64,000 bases of DNA from Pseudomonas schmalbachii (GCF_017589465.1 NZ_JAELYA010000001.1:744001-808000), one strand, 5' to 3'. Shown: positions 28,131-36,689, counted from the first letter of the stretch. Program-made: numbers and translations. The notes: generated by a model not told the origin, from the sequence alone.

Positions 28131-28613
28131 TCAGGGACGTTCCAGCGCACTCACCAGATCATGGAACGCTTCGCGGTTGGACTCGTTCAGCCCCATCAGG
28201 ATGCGGTGAGCCTCCAGCACCTTGTTGCGTACCACGTCCTCGGACTGATCCTGCGGCGGCAGGTCGGTCAGGCACTCTGGGCACGGAATCGGCCGGTCGA
28301 CGATGTTGAACACCTGGTCGAAGCCCATCGACTGCAGCAACCGGGTGATATCCGGGTTGGTGGTCACCAGGGTCGGCAACAGCCCGATTTTCTGCCGCGA
28401 AAGGATCGACAGCTTGGCCAGCAGGCCAAGAGTCGTGCTGTCGATGCTCTGGGTTTCCGTGAGATCGATGATGATCGCCGTGAAATTCAGCGCAGCGAAG
28501 ATTTTTTCAATGGTGGCATCCAGTGCCGAACACAGGGTCAGTCGGACTTCGCCCGTGAACTTCAGAACGAAGGAGCCATCCTGTTCAGCGAACTGGATCT
28601 TACCGGTACTCAT
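28131..28613 (-). CDS. rssC: STAS-domain anti-sigma-factor antagonist
   Basis: 160 residues. N-terminal STAS domain (about 1-105): beta strands MSTGKIQFAEQDGSFVLKFTGEVRL, then the LTETQSIDSTTLGLLAKLS loop where the phosphorylatable Ser of SpoIIAA-like proteins sits. A short C-terminal tail contains ECLTDLPPQDQSEDVV and a helix. Its start overlaps the stop of the PP2C response regulator upstream (ATGA), so the pair is translationally coupled. By family logic, RssB dephosphorylates this protein and the Ser-phosphorylated/unphosphorylated switch controls a partner; that partner is not in the window. Confidence 0.88.
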   Translation of the reverse strand: MSTGKIQFAEQDGSFVLKFTGEVRLTLCSALDATIEKIFAALNFTAIIIDLTETQSIDSTTLGLLAKLSILSRQKIGLLPTLVTTNPDITRLLQSMGFDQVFNIVDRPIPCPECLTDLPPQDQSEDVVRNKVLEAHRILMGLNESNREAFHDLVSALERP

Positions 28614-29794
28614 GCAAGGTTCCTGCTCAACACCAGCAACGCAATATCATCCGGCATCTCGGACAACTTCGCCAGCCCGAAGACCTGACGCAAGCCATCC
28701 AGAGTGCCTTTAGCGGCAGTCACCTGCTCCGGCAGCGTCGCCTCCTTTTCCTTCAGGGTAGTGCCGGGCAGCACATCGAGGATGCCGTCGGAGAACAGCG
28801 AAATGCTGAAGGATTCGGGCAGTTCGAGGACGTGGTCGTCGTACTTCGCCTCGTTGAACAGGCCGACCGGCAGGCCGCGGCCGTCCAGGTAGCGCGCCTG
28901 GCCATCGGCGTAGAGCACCGGCAACGGCAGATGGCCGCCGACGCTGTAGGTCAGGCGGTTGGTATCCAGGTCGATCACGCCACCGAGCATGGTCACATGC
29001 TTGCCCAGCTTGCAGTTGATCAGGCCGCGGTTGATGTGGCCGAGCACATCGGACGGCTGGAACTCCGGCAGACCGCCGTTGCGCCGCGACTCATAGAGCA
29101 GGCGGGTGGTCATGAACTTGAGCAGCACAGTGACGAACGCCGACGAAGCGCCATGCCCGGAGACATCGGCCAGATAGAAGGCGATGCGCCGCTCGTCGAC
29201 GCGGAAGTAGTCGACGAAATCACCGGACAGATACAGCGACGGAATGATCTGGTGGGCGAACACCAGGCCGTCGGTTTCCCACGGGGTCACCGGGAGCATG
29301 TTCATCTGCACCTGGCGACCGGCGTTCTGGTCTTCCTGGAGCAGGCTCAGGCTGGCCTGCAGCTCGCGGTTGGCGGTTTCCAGCTTTTCCCGGTAGCGGC
29401 GGTTCTCGGCGCGCAGATTGGCGCGATCCAGCGCGCGGCGCACCGAGTGCTCGAGCACGGCGAGGTCTTCCAGCGGCTTGATCAGGTAATCGGCGGCGCC
29501 CAGGCGCAGGGCCTCCACCACATCGCTCATCACCCCGGCGCCAGAAAGCACGATCACCGGCGTTTCCACGGCCTTCTCGCTGATCCGGCGGATCAATTCG
29601 AGGCCGTCCAGTTGCGGCATGCGCAGATCGCAGATCACCACGTCGGGCAGGTCGTGTTCGAAGACCTGCAGGCCCTGCAGGCCATTGGCCGCCTGCAGTA
29701 CATGGAAACCACTGTCTTCCAGATAGGCGGCGAGACTGATCCGCACTACCTCGTCGTCATCGATGATAAGCAGCTTGGCACTGGCTTTGTGCAT
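28610..29794 (-). CDS. rssB: response regulator with PP2C phosphatase output, RssB-like
   Basis: 394 residues. Receiver domain (about 1-120: LLIIDDDEVV acidic pocket, phospho-acceptor in VVICDLRMPQLDG, VLSGAGVM, LIKPLE Lys). A helical linker follows (about 125-165), then a SpoIIE/PP2C-type Ser/Thr phosphatase (about 170-390) with metal ligands in YLSGDFVDYFR, YLADVSGHGASSAFV and LFSDGILDVLP. Start ATG 29794 is chosen because homologues begin MHK; the frame runs five codons further. Pairs with the STAS protein encoded next to it. The Pseudomonas protein has been studied as RssB, although its C-terminal domain is a phosphatase, unlike enterobacterial RssB. Confidence 0.92.
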   Translation of the reverse strand: MHKASAKLLIIDDDEVVRISLAAYLEDSGFHVLQAANGLQGLQVFEHDLPDVVICDLRMPQLDGLELIRRISEKAVETPVIVLSGAGVMSDVVEALRLGAADYLIKPLEDLAVLEHSVRRALDRANLRAENRRYREKLETANRELQASLSLLQEDQNAGRQVQMNMLPVTPWETDGLVFAHQIIPSLYLSGDFVDYFRVDERRIAFYLADVSGHGASSAFVTVLLKFMTTRLLYESRRNGGLPEFQPSDVLGHINRGLINCKLGKHVTMLGGVIDLDTNRLTYSVGGHLPLPVLYADGQARYLDGRGLPVGLFNEAKYDDHVLELPESFSISLFSDGILDVLPGTTLKEKEATLPEQVTAAKGTLDGLRQVFGLAKLSEMPDDIALLVLSRNLA

Positions 29795-29910
29795 GGGGTA
29801 TCCAGGCATTCGGCGCCGAAATTGTTGGATATGGCGCCTTTATGGTGGCAATCACGCGGGTCGGGGGCCGACAAGGCGCAGACACTACTCCCATCCGCAG
29901 GCGGGTTCAA

Positions 29911-29932
29911 GCGCGGCGCCGGGGCGCCGCGC
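29911..29932 (-). terminator. GC-rich hairpin after mlaA
   Basis: GCGCGGCGCC-GG-GGCGCCGCGC, a perfect ten-pair stem 25 bp past the mlaA stop, without a U-run. Confidence 0.5.
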
Positions 29933-29956
29933 GAGGGCCTGCCTGGCCGCCGACGA

Positions 29957-30661
29957 TCAGAAATCGTCCTCGACCTGCCCGTCCTTGACCTTGAACTCGC
30001 GGTTCTGCAGATAAGCATTGCGGATGAAGTTGTATTTGTCGCCACTGATCAGCTTTTCCGACTTCAGCAGGTCGGCACGGGTATCGACCACATCGACCGC
30101 GCGGATGCTGTTGCGCAGCGATACGTCGTCGATATACGAGTACGGGCCGAGGAAGGAATCCGGGATCTTGGCCGGCGCGTCACGCAGGGTGCTCGGACCG
30201 AAGAACGGCAGCATCACGTACGGACCGCTGCCCAGGCCCCAGGCGCCCAGGGTCTGGCCGAAGTCCTCGTCGTTGCGGTCGAGGCCCATGCGGGTGGCGA
30301 CGTCGATGAAGCCGGCCAGGCCGAAGGTGGTGTTGAACAGGATGCGGCTGGTATCCACGCCGGCCTCGTGAACCTTGCCCTGCAGCAGGTCGTTGACCAG
30401 GTTGCGCACGTCGCCGATGTTGCCGAAGAAGTTGTGCACGCCATCCTGCATGAACTGCGGGGTCACCTTCTGGTAGCCCTGCGCGACGGGCTTCAGCGCA
30501 TAGGTATCGAGGGTGTCGTTGAACACGAAGATCGGGCGGTTCACGCTTTCCCAGGGATCGTCGGCACTGTCCGCCTGCGCCAGGAATGGCACGAAAGCCA
30601 GGCTGGCGGTGGCCAGCAGTCGAATACCGCGTTGCATCCAGTTCACGCCCTTGCAGCGCAT
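29957..30661 (-). CDS. mlaA: MlaA/VacJ outer-membrane lipid-asymmetry protein
   Basis: 234 residues. Sec signal peptide ending FLAQA-DS; mature MlaA domain has DPWESVNRPIFVFNDTLD at its start, then FFGNIGDVRNLVNDLLQGK, the LGAWGLGSGPYVMLPFFGPSTLRDA core and RYSYIDD-like end. In the Mla pathway it removes misplaced phospholipids from the outer leaflet and hands them to MlaC. Unlike E. coli MlaA there is no lipobox Cys near the cleavage site. Start ATG 30661 is supported by AAGGAG seven bases upstream, rather than the open frame eight codons longer. Confidence 0.94.
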   Translation of the reverse strand: MRCKGVNWMQRGIRLLATASLAFVPFLAQADSADDPWESVNRPIFVFNDTLDTYALKPVAQGYQKVTPQFMQDGVHNFFGNIGDVRNLVNDLLQGKVHEAGVDTSRILFNTTFGLAGFIDVATRMGLDRNDEDFGQTLGAWGLGSGPYVMLPFFGPSTLRDAPAKIPDSFLGPYSYIDDVSLRNSIRAVDVVDTRADLLKSEKLISGDKYNFIRNAYLQNREFKVKDGQVEDDF

Positions 30662-30776
30662 CGAAAATCTCCTTTTGAGAAGCACCAGACCGCTGGCATG
30701 CGGCCAGTCAAACCTGCGCAGTATATCGGGATAATCGGTATTTTCAGCGCGAAAATGCCGTGTTCGCGCCGTTCGT

Positions 30777-31511
30777 TCAGTTCCTTTTTGTTACCGGCTC
30801 CGGATAGCTCGCCTCGATCACCACCTCCAGCGCATCCGGGCGCCAGAACTCCTGGTCGAACTCGACGATCCGCTCGCCCTCGGCGAAGCTCTGCCGCTCC
30901 AGGTACAGCGCCGGCGAACCCGGCGCCAGCTGCAGCGGCTCGGCCTGGGCGCGGTCCAGCGCCGTGGGATGCATCGCCAGGCGGCAGCGGCTCGGCGCCA
31001 GGCCGAACTCCTTCTGCAGCAGGTCGCCCAGCGAGGTATCCAGGTTCAGTTCCAGCAGCCCCGGACACCAGTCGGCATCCAGGGCGATCACTTCGAGCAT
31101 CACCGGACGCTGGTCGATCCAGCGGCGCCGATGCACGAGGAACACCTCGTCCGTCTCCGCCAGCCCCATCCGCCGCGCCAGCCAGGCGCCGGCGGGACGG
31201 CGCTCGGCGTGCAGCGTCTCGGTGCGCGGCACACGTCCCTGGCCCGCCACGTAGTCCATGAAGCCGGTGGTGCGGGTCGGGTTATAAAGGATGCGCGGCG
31301 GCGAGACGAACCAGCCACGGCGATTCTCGCGATACACCCGGCCTTCGGTTTCCAGTTGCTGCAACGCCTCGCGCAGGGTGATGCGCGTACAGCGGAAGCG
31401 TTCGGCGAGTTCGCGTTCGGAGGGTAGCTTGAGGGTCAGGGTCCCCTCGGCGATCTCCAGGGCAAGCTGGTCGCGGATGCGCAGGTAGTGTCGTGACTGG
31501 TCGGCCGGCAT
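30777..31511 (-). CDS. GntR-family (HutC/UTRA) transcriptional regulator
   Basis: 244 residues. Winged helix-turn-helix at about 8-75 (YLRIRDQLALEIAEGTL, LPSERELAERFRCTRITLREALQQLETEG) followed by a UTRA effector domain (about 90-238). Start ATG 31511 begins the HTH; the frame stays open far upstream without a sensible product. Divergent by 126 bp from an HD-domain gene whose homologues act in phosphonate breakdown, so it probably senses a phosphonate or related compound and controls that promoter. The neighbouring genes on its own side, mlaA and beyond, look unrelated. Confidence 0.9.
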   Translation of the reverse strand: MPADQSRHYLRIRDQLALEIAEGTLTLKLPSERELAERFRCTRITLREALQQLETEGRVYRENRRGWFVSPPRILYNPTRTTGFMDYVAGQGRVPRTETLHAERRPAGAWLARRMGLAETDEVFLVHRRRWIDQRPVMLEVIALDADWCPGLLELNLDTSLGDLLQKEFGLAPSRCRLAMHPTALDRAQAEPLQLAPGSPALYLERQSFAEGERIVEFDQEFWRPDALEVVIEASYPEPVTKRN

Positions 31512-31637
31512 GGCGGGCTCTCTGCTTCGGGCTGAGGGATTATAACGGCCCGGACGGCACGTAACTTGAACGTCATGGGCATCGGCTAGGCTTGCGCGGA
31601 TAAGCCGGCACCCACCCCGCCCGCGAGGAGAATCGCC

Positions 31638-32219
31638 ATGAAGCCCACCCGCCACCGCTTCCTCGACGAACTGGCCGAACGTTTCGCCAGCCATGGAGCG
31701 GAACCCTACGGCGAGGCCATCAGCCAGGCGGAGCATGCCCTGCAATGCGCGACCCTGGCCGAACGGGCAGGCTGTTCCGACAGCCTGGTGATCGCCGCCC
31801 TGCTCCACGACATCGGCCACCTGTACGAAGACCCGGCGGTCATCGACGAACAGGACCTGCGCCACGAGGAATTCGGCGCGCGGCTGCTGCGCGACCTGCT
31901 GCCCGAATCGGTATGGCAGCCGATCCGCCTGCATGTCGCGGCCAAGCGCTATCTCTGCGCGGTCGACAGCAGCTATCACGCCAGCCTGTCGGACGCCTCC
32001 CTGCACAGCCTGGACCTGCAGGGCGGGCCGTTCGACGAGCGCGCCGTCAGCGCCTTCCTCAAGGCGCCCTACGCCCAGGACGCGGTCACCCTGCGCCGCT
32101 TCGACGACCTCGGCAAGGACCCGTCGATGCGCACGCCGGAGCTGTCGTACTTCTTCCCGCTGATCGAACGCCTGCTGCGCACTGATCGGCATCAGACACG
32201 CCTGCACAAGGCGAGTTAA
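31638..32219 (+). CDS. HD-domain protein of the phosphonate-degradation (PhnZ-like) group
   Basis: 193 residues. Metal ligands of the HD fold are visible: His33 (QAEHALQ), His57-Asp58 (LLHDIGHLYED), His76 (LRHEEFG), His99 (IRLHVAAKRYL) and a late Asp (FDDLGKD). Tyr24 and a nearby Glu match the substrate-gating region of PhnZ, a mixed-valent diiron oxygenase that cleaves 2-amino-1-hydroxyethylphosphonate. Family members near phosphonate genes are annotated as phosphonate-degradation HD proteins. No phosphonatase, transaminase, PhnY or transporter gene is adjacent here. Function as an oxygenase versus a phosphohydrolase cannot be decided from sequence. Confidence 0.82.
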   Translation: MKPTRHRFLDELAERFASHGAEPYGEAISQAEHALQCATLAERAGCSDSLVIAALLHDIGHLYEDPAVIDEQDLRHEEFGARLLRDLLPESVWQPIRLHVAAKRYLCAVDSSYHASLSDASLHSLDLQGGPFDERAVSAFLKAPYAQDAVTLRRFDDLGKDPSMRTPELSYFFPLIERLLRTDRHQTRLHKAS

Positions 32220-32296
32220 GCTGTCTGGCATGGCGATGGATTTCCTGCCGCCGAGGCAGGGTCCATCATGGGTATGCACCGCAGAAGGAAACCACC

Positions 32297-32560
32297 ATGC
32301 CGACACAACGTCTCCGGGAAGAACTGCAGGCCCTGCGTGACCAGTTGGAGCGCCAGCCGCCATTGAGCGAAGAGGAGCGCGCCTCGCTGCAGACGCTGAT
32401 CGAGGATATTGAGCTGCAACTGGCCAACGAGGAGGCGCTGTCCAACGAAAGTCTGGTGGATGGCCTCAACCTCGCGGTGGAGCGATTCGAAGTCAGCCAC
32501 CCGACCCTGGCCGGTACCCTCCGCTCCATCGTGCAGACCCTGGCGAACATGGGCATCTGA
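32297..32560 (+). CDS. DUF4404 small helical protein
   Basis: 87 residues, almost entirely helical: two charged coiled-coil-like helices (RLREELQALRDQLERQ, EERASLQTLIEDIELQLANEEAL) and a C-terminal helix ending TLRSIVQTLANMGI. It matches the short DUF4404 family common in Pseudomonas. Unknown function; no cysteine, metal or nucleotide motif. Single gene ended by a very strong terminator. Confidence 0.85.
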   Translation: MPTQRLREELQALRDQLERQPPLSEEERASLQTLIEDIELQLANEEALSNESLVDGLNLAVERFEVSHPTLAGTLRSIVQTLANMGI

Positions 32561-32573
32561 ACGACCCACAATG

Positions 32574-32604
32574 AAAAAACCCGGCTTCGATGCCGGGTTT
32601 TTTG
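32574..32604. terminator. bidirectional terminator DUF4404 / queF
   Basis: AAAAAACCCGGC-TTCGAT-GCCGGGTTTTTT between convergent genes; perfect stem with A- and T-runs. Confidence 0.95.
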
Positions 32605-32614
32605 TATCCGCTTC

Positions 32615-33445
32615 TTACTGGCGCACCAGTCGCCGGTTGTCCACTTGAACCTCTTCGGTGCTGCGGTACGGATTGATGTCCAGCCCGCCGCGCCGCACGT
32701 AGCGGGCGTAGACCGTCAGGCGTCGCGGCTGCAGCAGGCGCTGCAGGTCGAGGAAGATACGCTCGACGCACTGCTCGTGGAAATCCTGGTGCTGGCGGAA
32801 GGAAGCCACATAGGCCAGCAGGCTCGCAGGGTCCAGCGCCGGGCCGCTGTATTCGACCACCAGCGTGCCCCAGTCGGGCTGGCCGGTGACCGGGCAGTTG
32901 GATTTCAGCAGATGGCTGTAGAGCACCTCGTCCACCCGCCGCGCATCGTCGCAACGCAGCAGTTCCGGGCGCGGGTGGTCGTAGCTCTCCACCGTCACGT
33001 CGAGGTCGTCGATGCAGGTGCCTTCGATGCCGGCGACACCTTCGCCGGCGACTTCGTCGAGACCGCGCACGCGCACGCCCACCGGCTTGCCGGCGGCGGC
33101 CGACAGATCGCGTTCGAGCACCACGCGCAGCGCCTCGGGGCTTTCGAAGGCGCTCTGGTTCAGCGAGTTGAGGTAGAGCTTGAACGACTTGGATTCGATG
33201 ATGTTCGGCGAATCCGCCGGAATCGCGAACTCGCCGATGGCCACCACCGGTTTGCCCGACGGGGTCAGCCAGGACAGCTCGTAGCAGTTCCAGATATCCA
33301 CGCCGCGATACGGCAGCGTCTCCGCGCTCAGCCCCAGCTCGGCCCACTTGGTGGCCCGGGAAATCGGGAACAGCAGCTCGGGCGAATAGGTGGAAACGTA
33401 CTCGCTGGACTTGCCCAGTGGAGAATGTTCGGCGGGATGGTGCAT
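32615..33445 (-). CDS. queF: NADPH-dependent 7-cyano-7-deazaguanine reductase
   Basis: 276 residues, the long two-domain (YqfB plus QueF tunnelling fold) form. The QueF motif [17 protein letters not shown] is at about 82-98; Cys184 in [13 protein letters not shown] forms the thioimide with preQ0, and Asp191 is the general acid. It reduces preQ0 to preQ1 for queuosine in tRNA. Start ATG 33445 gives the normal length; the open frame extends 51 codons into the flanking repeat region. A paired REP-type palindrome lies upstream, between it and copB. Confidence 0.96.
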   Translation of the reverse strand: MHHPAEHSPLGKSSEYVSTYSPELLFPISRATKWAELGLSAETLPYRGVDIWNCYELSWLTPSGKPVVAIGEFAIPADSPNIIESKSFKLYLNSLNQSAFESPEALRVVLERDLSAAAGKPVGVRVRGLDEVAGEGVAGIEGTCIDDLDVTVESYDHPRPELLRCDDARRVDEVLYSHLLKSNCPVTGQPDWGTLVVEYSGPALDPASLLAYVASFRQHQDFHEQCVERIFLDLQRLLQPRRLTVYARYVRRGGLDINPYRSTEEVQVDNRRLVRQ

Positions 33446-33549
33446 GACGGGAAACCTGCTGGATCGATCGACGCCAGGCTGAAGCGCCGGCGGGCGACAA
33501 GTGTATACAAATCGGCCGGCGCTTTCAGCCCTCGGTCGCCGCACGACCT

Positions 33550-33635
33550 GTAGGTTGGGCTGAGGTACGAAGCCCAACGAAATTGGTACAGGCCCCACCA
33601 GATGTTGGGCTTCGCTGCGCTCAGCACCAACCTAC
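33550..33635. repeat. REP-type paired palindrome, GTAGGTTGG family (copy 1)
   Basis: Two facing hairpin units: GTAGGTTGGGCTGA...GAAGCCCAAC and ATGTTGGGCTTCG...CAGCACCAACCTAC. GTAG at the left end and CTAC at the right end are the terminal tetranucleotide typical of REP units mobilised by RAYT-type transposases. It ends nine bases from the copB stop codon. Confidence 0.85.
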
Positions 33636-33644
33636 GCGACCGAC

Positions 33645-34346
33645 TCAAAACCACATCCGCACCCCGGCCACCCACATTCCTTCCTCGTCGTCCCCGCCCT
33701 CGGCGCGGGCGATGTCGCCGTTGCGGCCGTACTGTCTGTTCCACTGGTAACCGATATAGGGCGCGAACTCGCGGCGGATCTCGTAACGCAGGCGCAATCC
33801 CGCTTCCAGCTCGCTGCCACCGGCGCCAACGCCAATATCGCGGTCGTCGGCCAGGGCCAGTTTGTATTCCAGCGACGGCTGCAGGATCAGCTTCTGGGTC
33901 AGCAGCAGCTCATACTCGCTTTCCAGGCGCAACGAGGGATCGCCGCGTTCGCTGACGAACAGGTTGGCGTCCACCTCGAACCACTGCGGCGCCAGTCCCT
34001 GCACGCCGAGCACGGCGTAGCTGCGCGACGGTCCGGGCTGGTCGTCGTATCTCAGGCCGGCCTGCACATCCCAGAAGTCGGCAACCATGCGCTGGTAGAG
34101 CAATTGCACCTCGTTGTCGGTGGTCGGCCCACCGGCGTCGCGCTCGCCTTCCAGCTTCAGGCGCAGCTTCTGGTAATCGGTGCCGTACCAGCCCTGCGCT
34201 TCCCAGGCGAGCGCCTGGTCGTTGCCGTGGAAACGGTTTTCCAGACGCTGGATCAGCAGCGAGCCCAGTGGCATGTGGTCCATCTCGGCGCTTTCCACGG
34301 GCAGCGCCAGGACCGCGGCGCAGGCCGCCATCGCGACAGCTTTCAT
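33645..34346 (-). CDS. copB: CopB/PcoB copper-resistance outer-membrane protein
   Basis: 233 residues. Signal peptide (MKAVAMAACAAVLALPVESA) followed by a short MDHMPLGSLLIQRLE stretch and then a beta-barrel pattern (ALAWEAQGWYGTDYQKLRLKLEGE..., final strand MWVAGVRMWF with terminal Phe). This is the CopB domain; the Met-rich N-terminal extension of longer CopB proteins is nearly absent. Its ATG overlaps the copA stop (ATGA), with AGGAGG before it. Together with periplasmic CopA it confers copper tolerance by sequestration or export at the outer membrane. Confidence 0.92.
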   Translation of the reverse strand: MKAVAMAACAAVLALPVESAEMDHMPLGSLLIQRLENRFHGNDQALAWEAQGWYGTDYQKLRLKLEGERDAGGPTTDNEVQLLYQRMVADFWDVQAGLRYDDQPGPSRSYAVLGVQGLAPQWFEVDANLFVSERGDPSLRLESEYELLLTQKLILQPSLEYKLALADDRDIGVGAGGSELEAGLRLRYEIRREFAPYIGYQWNRQYGRNGDIARAEGGDDEEGMWVAGVRMWF

Positions 34347-35962
34347 GGCGCCTCCTGCAGTGCGGTCGGAGCCGGCTCGACGATGACCTTGCGCATCATC
34401 CCGGCGGCCATGTGGTAGATCAGGTGGCAGTGGAACGCCCATTCGCCGAGGGCGTCGGCGGGTACGTCCACATCCAGCGTGCTGCCCGGGGCGACGCTGA
34501 CCACGTGCTTGAGCGGATTGAAGCGGCCGTTGCCCTTGTCCAGCTGCATCCACATGCCGTGCAGGTGCATGGGGTGGGTCATCATGGTGTCGTTGACGAA
34601 GCGGATGCGCACCCGCTCGCCGTAGGTCAGGCGGATCGGTTCGGCCTCGGAGTACTTCTTGCCGTTCATCGACCAGAAGTAGCGCTCCATGTTGCCGGTC
34701 AGGCGGAACTCGATGGTGCGGTCCGGTGCGCGGTAGTCGGCGTAGGGCCGCATCGCCTTGAGGTCGGCATAGACCAGCAGCCTGTCGCCCGGATTGGCGG
34801 GCTGCGGAGCCAGGCCGCTGCCCGGCGCATAGTCGGAGCGCGGCGGCGGCACGGAATGGTCCATCGCCGAATGATCCATCCCGGCCATCTGCGAATGGTC
34901 CATCCCCTCGTGGTTCATGCCCATGTCCGCCATGCTCAGCAGCGGCCGCTCGCGCAGCGGCGGCACCTCGCCCTGCATGCCGGCGCGCGGCGCCAGGGTG
35001 GCGCGGGCGTAGCCGCTGCGGTCCATGGCTTCGGCGAACAGGGTATAGGCGCGTTCCTCCTGCGGCTGGACGATCACGTCGTAGGTCTCGGCCACGGCGA
35101 TGCGCAGCTCGTCCACCGTCACCGGCTGCACATCGTTGCCGTCGGCCTGCACCACGGTCATCTTCAGCCCGGGAATGCGCACGTCGAAGTAGCTCATCCC
35201 CGAGCCGTTGATCAGCCGCAGGCGCACCCGCTCGCCCGGCTTGAACAGCCCGCTCCAGTTCTGCTGCGGGTCCTGGCCGTTGACCAGGAAGCGGAAGCCG
35301 GCGATGTCGGCGATATCGGTCGGCGTCATGCGCATGCCGCCCCAGTCCAGGCGATCCTTCAGCGTGGCTCGCCAGCCGTTGGCGCGGGCGTCGGCGAAGA
35401 AGTCGCCGAGGGTGCGCTGGCTGTAGTTGTAGTAGTCGCTCTGCTTCTTCAGGTTGGCGAACACGGTTTCCGGGCGGGTGTCGTGCCAGTCCGCCAGCAG
35501 CAGGGTGTATTCGCGGTCGTAGCGATACGGCTCGCGTCCCTTCGGCTCGATCACCAGCGGCCCGTAGAGCCCTTCGATCTCCTGGAAATCCGAATGCGCG
35601 TGATACCAGTAGGTGCCGGACTGGCGGACCGTGAAGCGGTAGGTGAAGGTCTGCCCCGGCTTGATCCCGGGGAAGCTGATGCCCGGCACACCGTCCTGGG
35701 TATAGGGCAGGATGATCCCGTGCCAGTGCAGCGAGGTGTCGCGGTCGAGGGTGTTGCGCACGCGGATCTCGACTTCCTCACCTTCCCTGATACGCAGCTC
35801 CGGCGCCGGAGTCTGGCCATTGACGGTCAGCGCCTTGCGCGGGCCGTCAGACAACTGCAGCCGCCCCTCGCCGATGGTCAGCTCATAGACGCCCGCCTCG
35901 GCCAGCAGCGCCTGTCCCAGTAGCACGCCGCCGAGCAGCAGCGGCAATTTCCCTTTGCGCAT
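34343..35962 (-). CDS. copA: CopA-type periplasmic multicopper oxidase
   Basis: 539 residues, three cupredoxin domains. All four copper motifs are present: HWHG (79-82), WYHAH (119-123), HPMHLHG (463-469) and HCHLIYHMAAGM (511-522), the last with the type-1 Cys, His and axial Met. A short Met/His-rich insert with repeated MDH units occupies about 345-370. It oxidises Cu(I) or catechol-like substrates in the periplasm. The leader MRKGKLPLLLGGVLLGQALLAEA is Sec-like with no twin-arginine motif, and an in-frame TGA 15 nt upstream (the stop of the preceding gene) rules out a longer start. Coupled to copB by ATGA. Confidence 0.95.
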   Translation of the reverse strand: MRKGKLPLLLGGVLLGQALLAEAGVYELTIGEGRLQLSDGPRKALTVNGQTPAPELRIREGEEVEIRVRNTLDRDTSLHWHGIILPYTQDGVPGISFPGIKPGQTFTYRFTVRQSGTYWYHAHSDFQEIEGLYGPLVIEPKGREPYRYDREYTLLLADWHDTRPETVFANLKKQSDYYNYSQRTLGDFFADARANGWRATLKDRLDWGGMRMTPTDIADIAGFRFLVNGQDPQQNWSGLFKPGERVRLRLINGSGMSYFDVRIPGLKMTVVQADGNDVQPVTVDELRIAVAETYDVIVQPQEERAYTLFAEAMDRSGYARATLAPRAGMQGEVPPLRERPLLSMADMGMNHEGMDHSQMAGMDHSAMDHSVPPPRSDYAPGSGLAPQPANPGDRLLVYADLKAMRPYADYRAPDRTIEFRLTGNMERYFWSMNGKKYSEAEPIRLTYGERVRIRFVNDTMMTHPMHLHGMWMQLDKGNGRFNPLKHVVSVAPGSTLDVDVPADALGEWAFHCHLIYHMAAGMMRKVIVEPAPTALQEAP

Positions 35963-35977
35963 GATCGCCCCCTGCCA

Positions 35978-36535
35978 TCAGGGTTTGACGGTGAGGTCGC
36001 CGACCATGCCGGCCTGGTAATGCCCGGGGACGTTGCAGGCGAACTCCAGGGTGGTGGCCTTGCCGAAGGTCCAGGTCAGTTCGGCGGTCTTGCCCGGCTC
36101 CACCAGCACGCTGTTGGGATCGTCGTGCTTCATCATCTGGCCGTGATCCATGCCGGCCGTGCCCTGCCCCATCTTGCTGTGGTCCATCTTGCTCATGTCG
36201 TGCTGCATGCCGGTCGGCGTGAGCATGCCCATGTCCTGCATGTGCTGCATTTCCTTCTGGTGCTCGGCGTGCATGGCGGCGCGGCCGAGGTTGAATTCGT
36301 GCAGCAGGCTGCCCTCGTTCTTCAGGACGAAACGCACGGTTTCGCCGGCCTTCACTTCCAGCGACTTCGGCTCGAAATACATCTCGCCCATGACCACCTC
36401 CACCGTACGGCTGGCCTGTTCGGCTTTGGCCGGCTTGCCAAAGTCATAGGAGTGCCCGTTCGCGGCCAGGGCCGGGAGGCTGGCGGCGCAGGCCAGGGCG
36501 AGGAAGGCGGCGGAGAACAGCTGACGCATTTGCAT
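35978..36535 (-). CDS. periplasmic cupredoxin with Met/His-rich insert
   Basis: 185 residues. Signal peptide ends SLPALA-ANG. The plastocyanin/azurin-like fold has type-1 copper ligands His79 (SLLHEFN), Cys167, His172 ([13 protein letters not shown]) and Met177. Between the first His and the rest sits an insert (about 88-137) loaded with Met and His ([37 protein letters not shown]), a likely extra Cu(I)/Ag(I) store. Start ATG 36535 follows AAGGA by nine bases. It leads the copA-copB operon (15 bp to copA) and is divergent from copRS across a CopR box. Confidence 0.92.
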   Translation of the reverse strand: MQMRQLFSAAFLALACAASLPALAANGHSYDFGKPAKAEQASRTVEVVMGEMYFEPKSLEVKAGETVRFVLKNEGSLLHEFNLGRAAMHAEHQKEMQHMQDMGMLTPTGMQHDMSKMDHSKMGQGTAGMDHGQMMKHDDPNSVLVEPGKTAELTWTFGKATTLEFACNVPGHYQAGMVGDLTVKP

Positions 36536-36607
36536 GGCGGTGATTCCTTGCATACCAGAATTGCCGGCCATTCTCGCGCCGCCCGCCTGCCGCCTGGCTG
36601 TCGGGAA

Positions 36608-36624
36608 GATTACAGTTCTGTCAG
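36608..36624. promoter_or_regulatory. CopR box between cupredoxin and copR
   Basis: GATTACAGTTCTGTCAG, the imperfect palindrome typical of CopR/PcoR/CusR sites (TGACAG-N-CTGTAATC on the other strand). It lies about 70 bp from each start, and a TAGAAT at 36653-36658 could be the copR -10 box. Predicts copper induction of both directions. Confidence 0.75.
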
Positions 36625-36689
36625 CTTCGCCCGACCTGCGCCGCCCGAACGCTAGAATCACCCCGTCCGTATTACCTGGAGAGCCCGCG

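Noticed and set aside
28832..31261. 809-codon plus-strand frame across rssB, mlaA and the GntR gene
   Set aside because: Crosses several genes with clear homology on the other strand.
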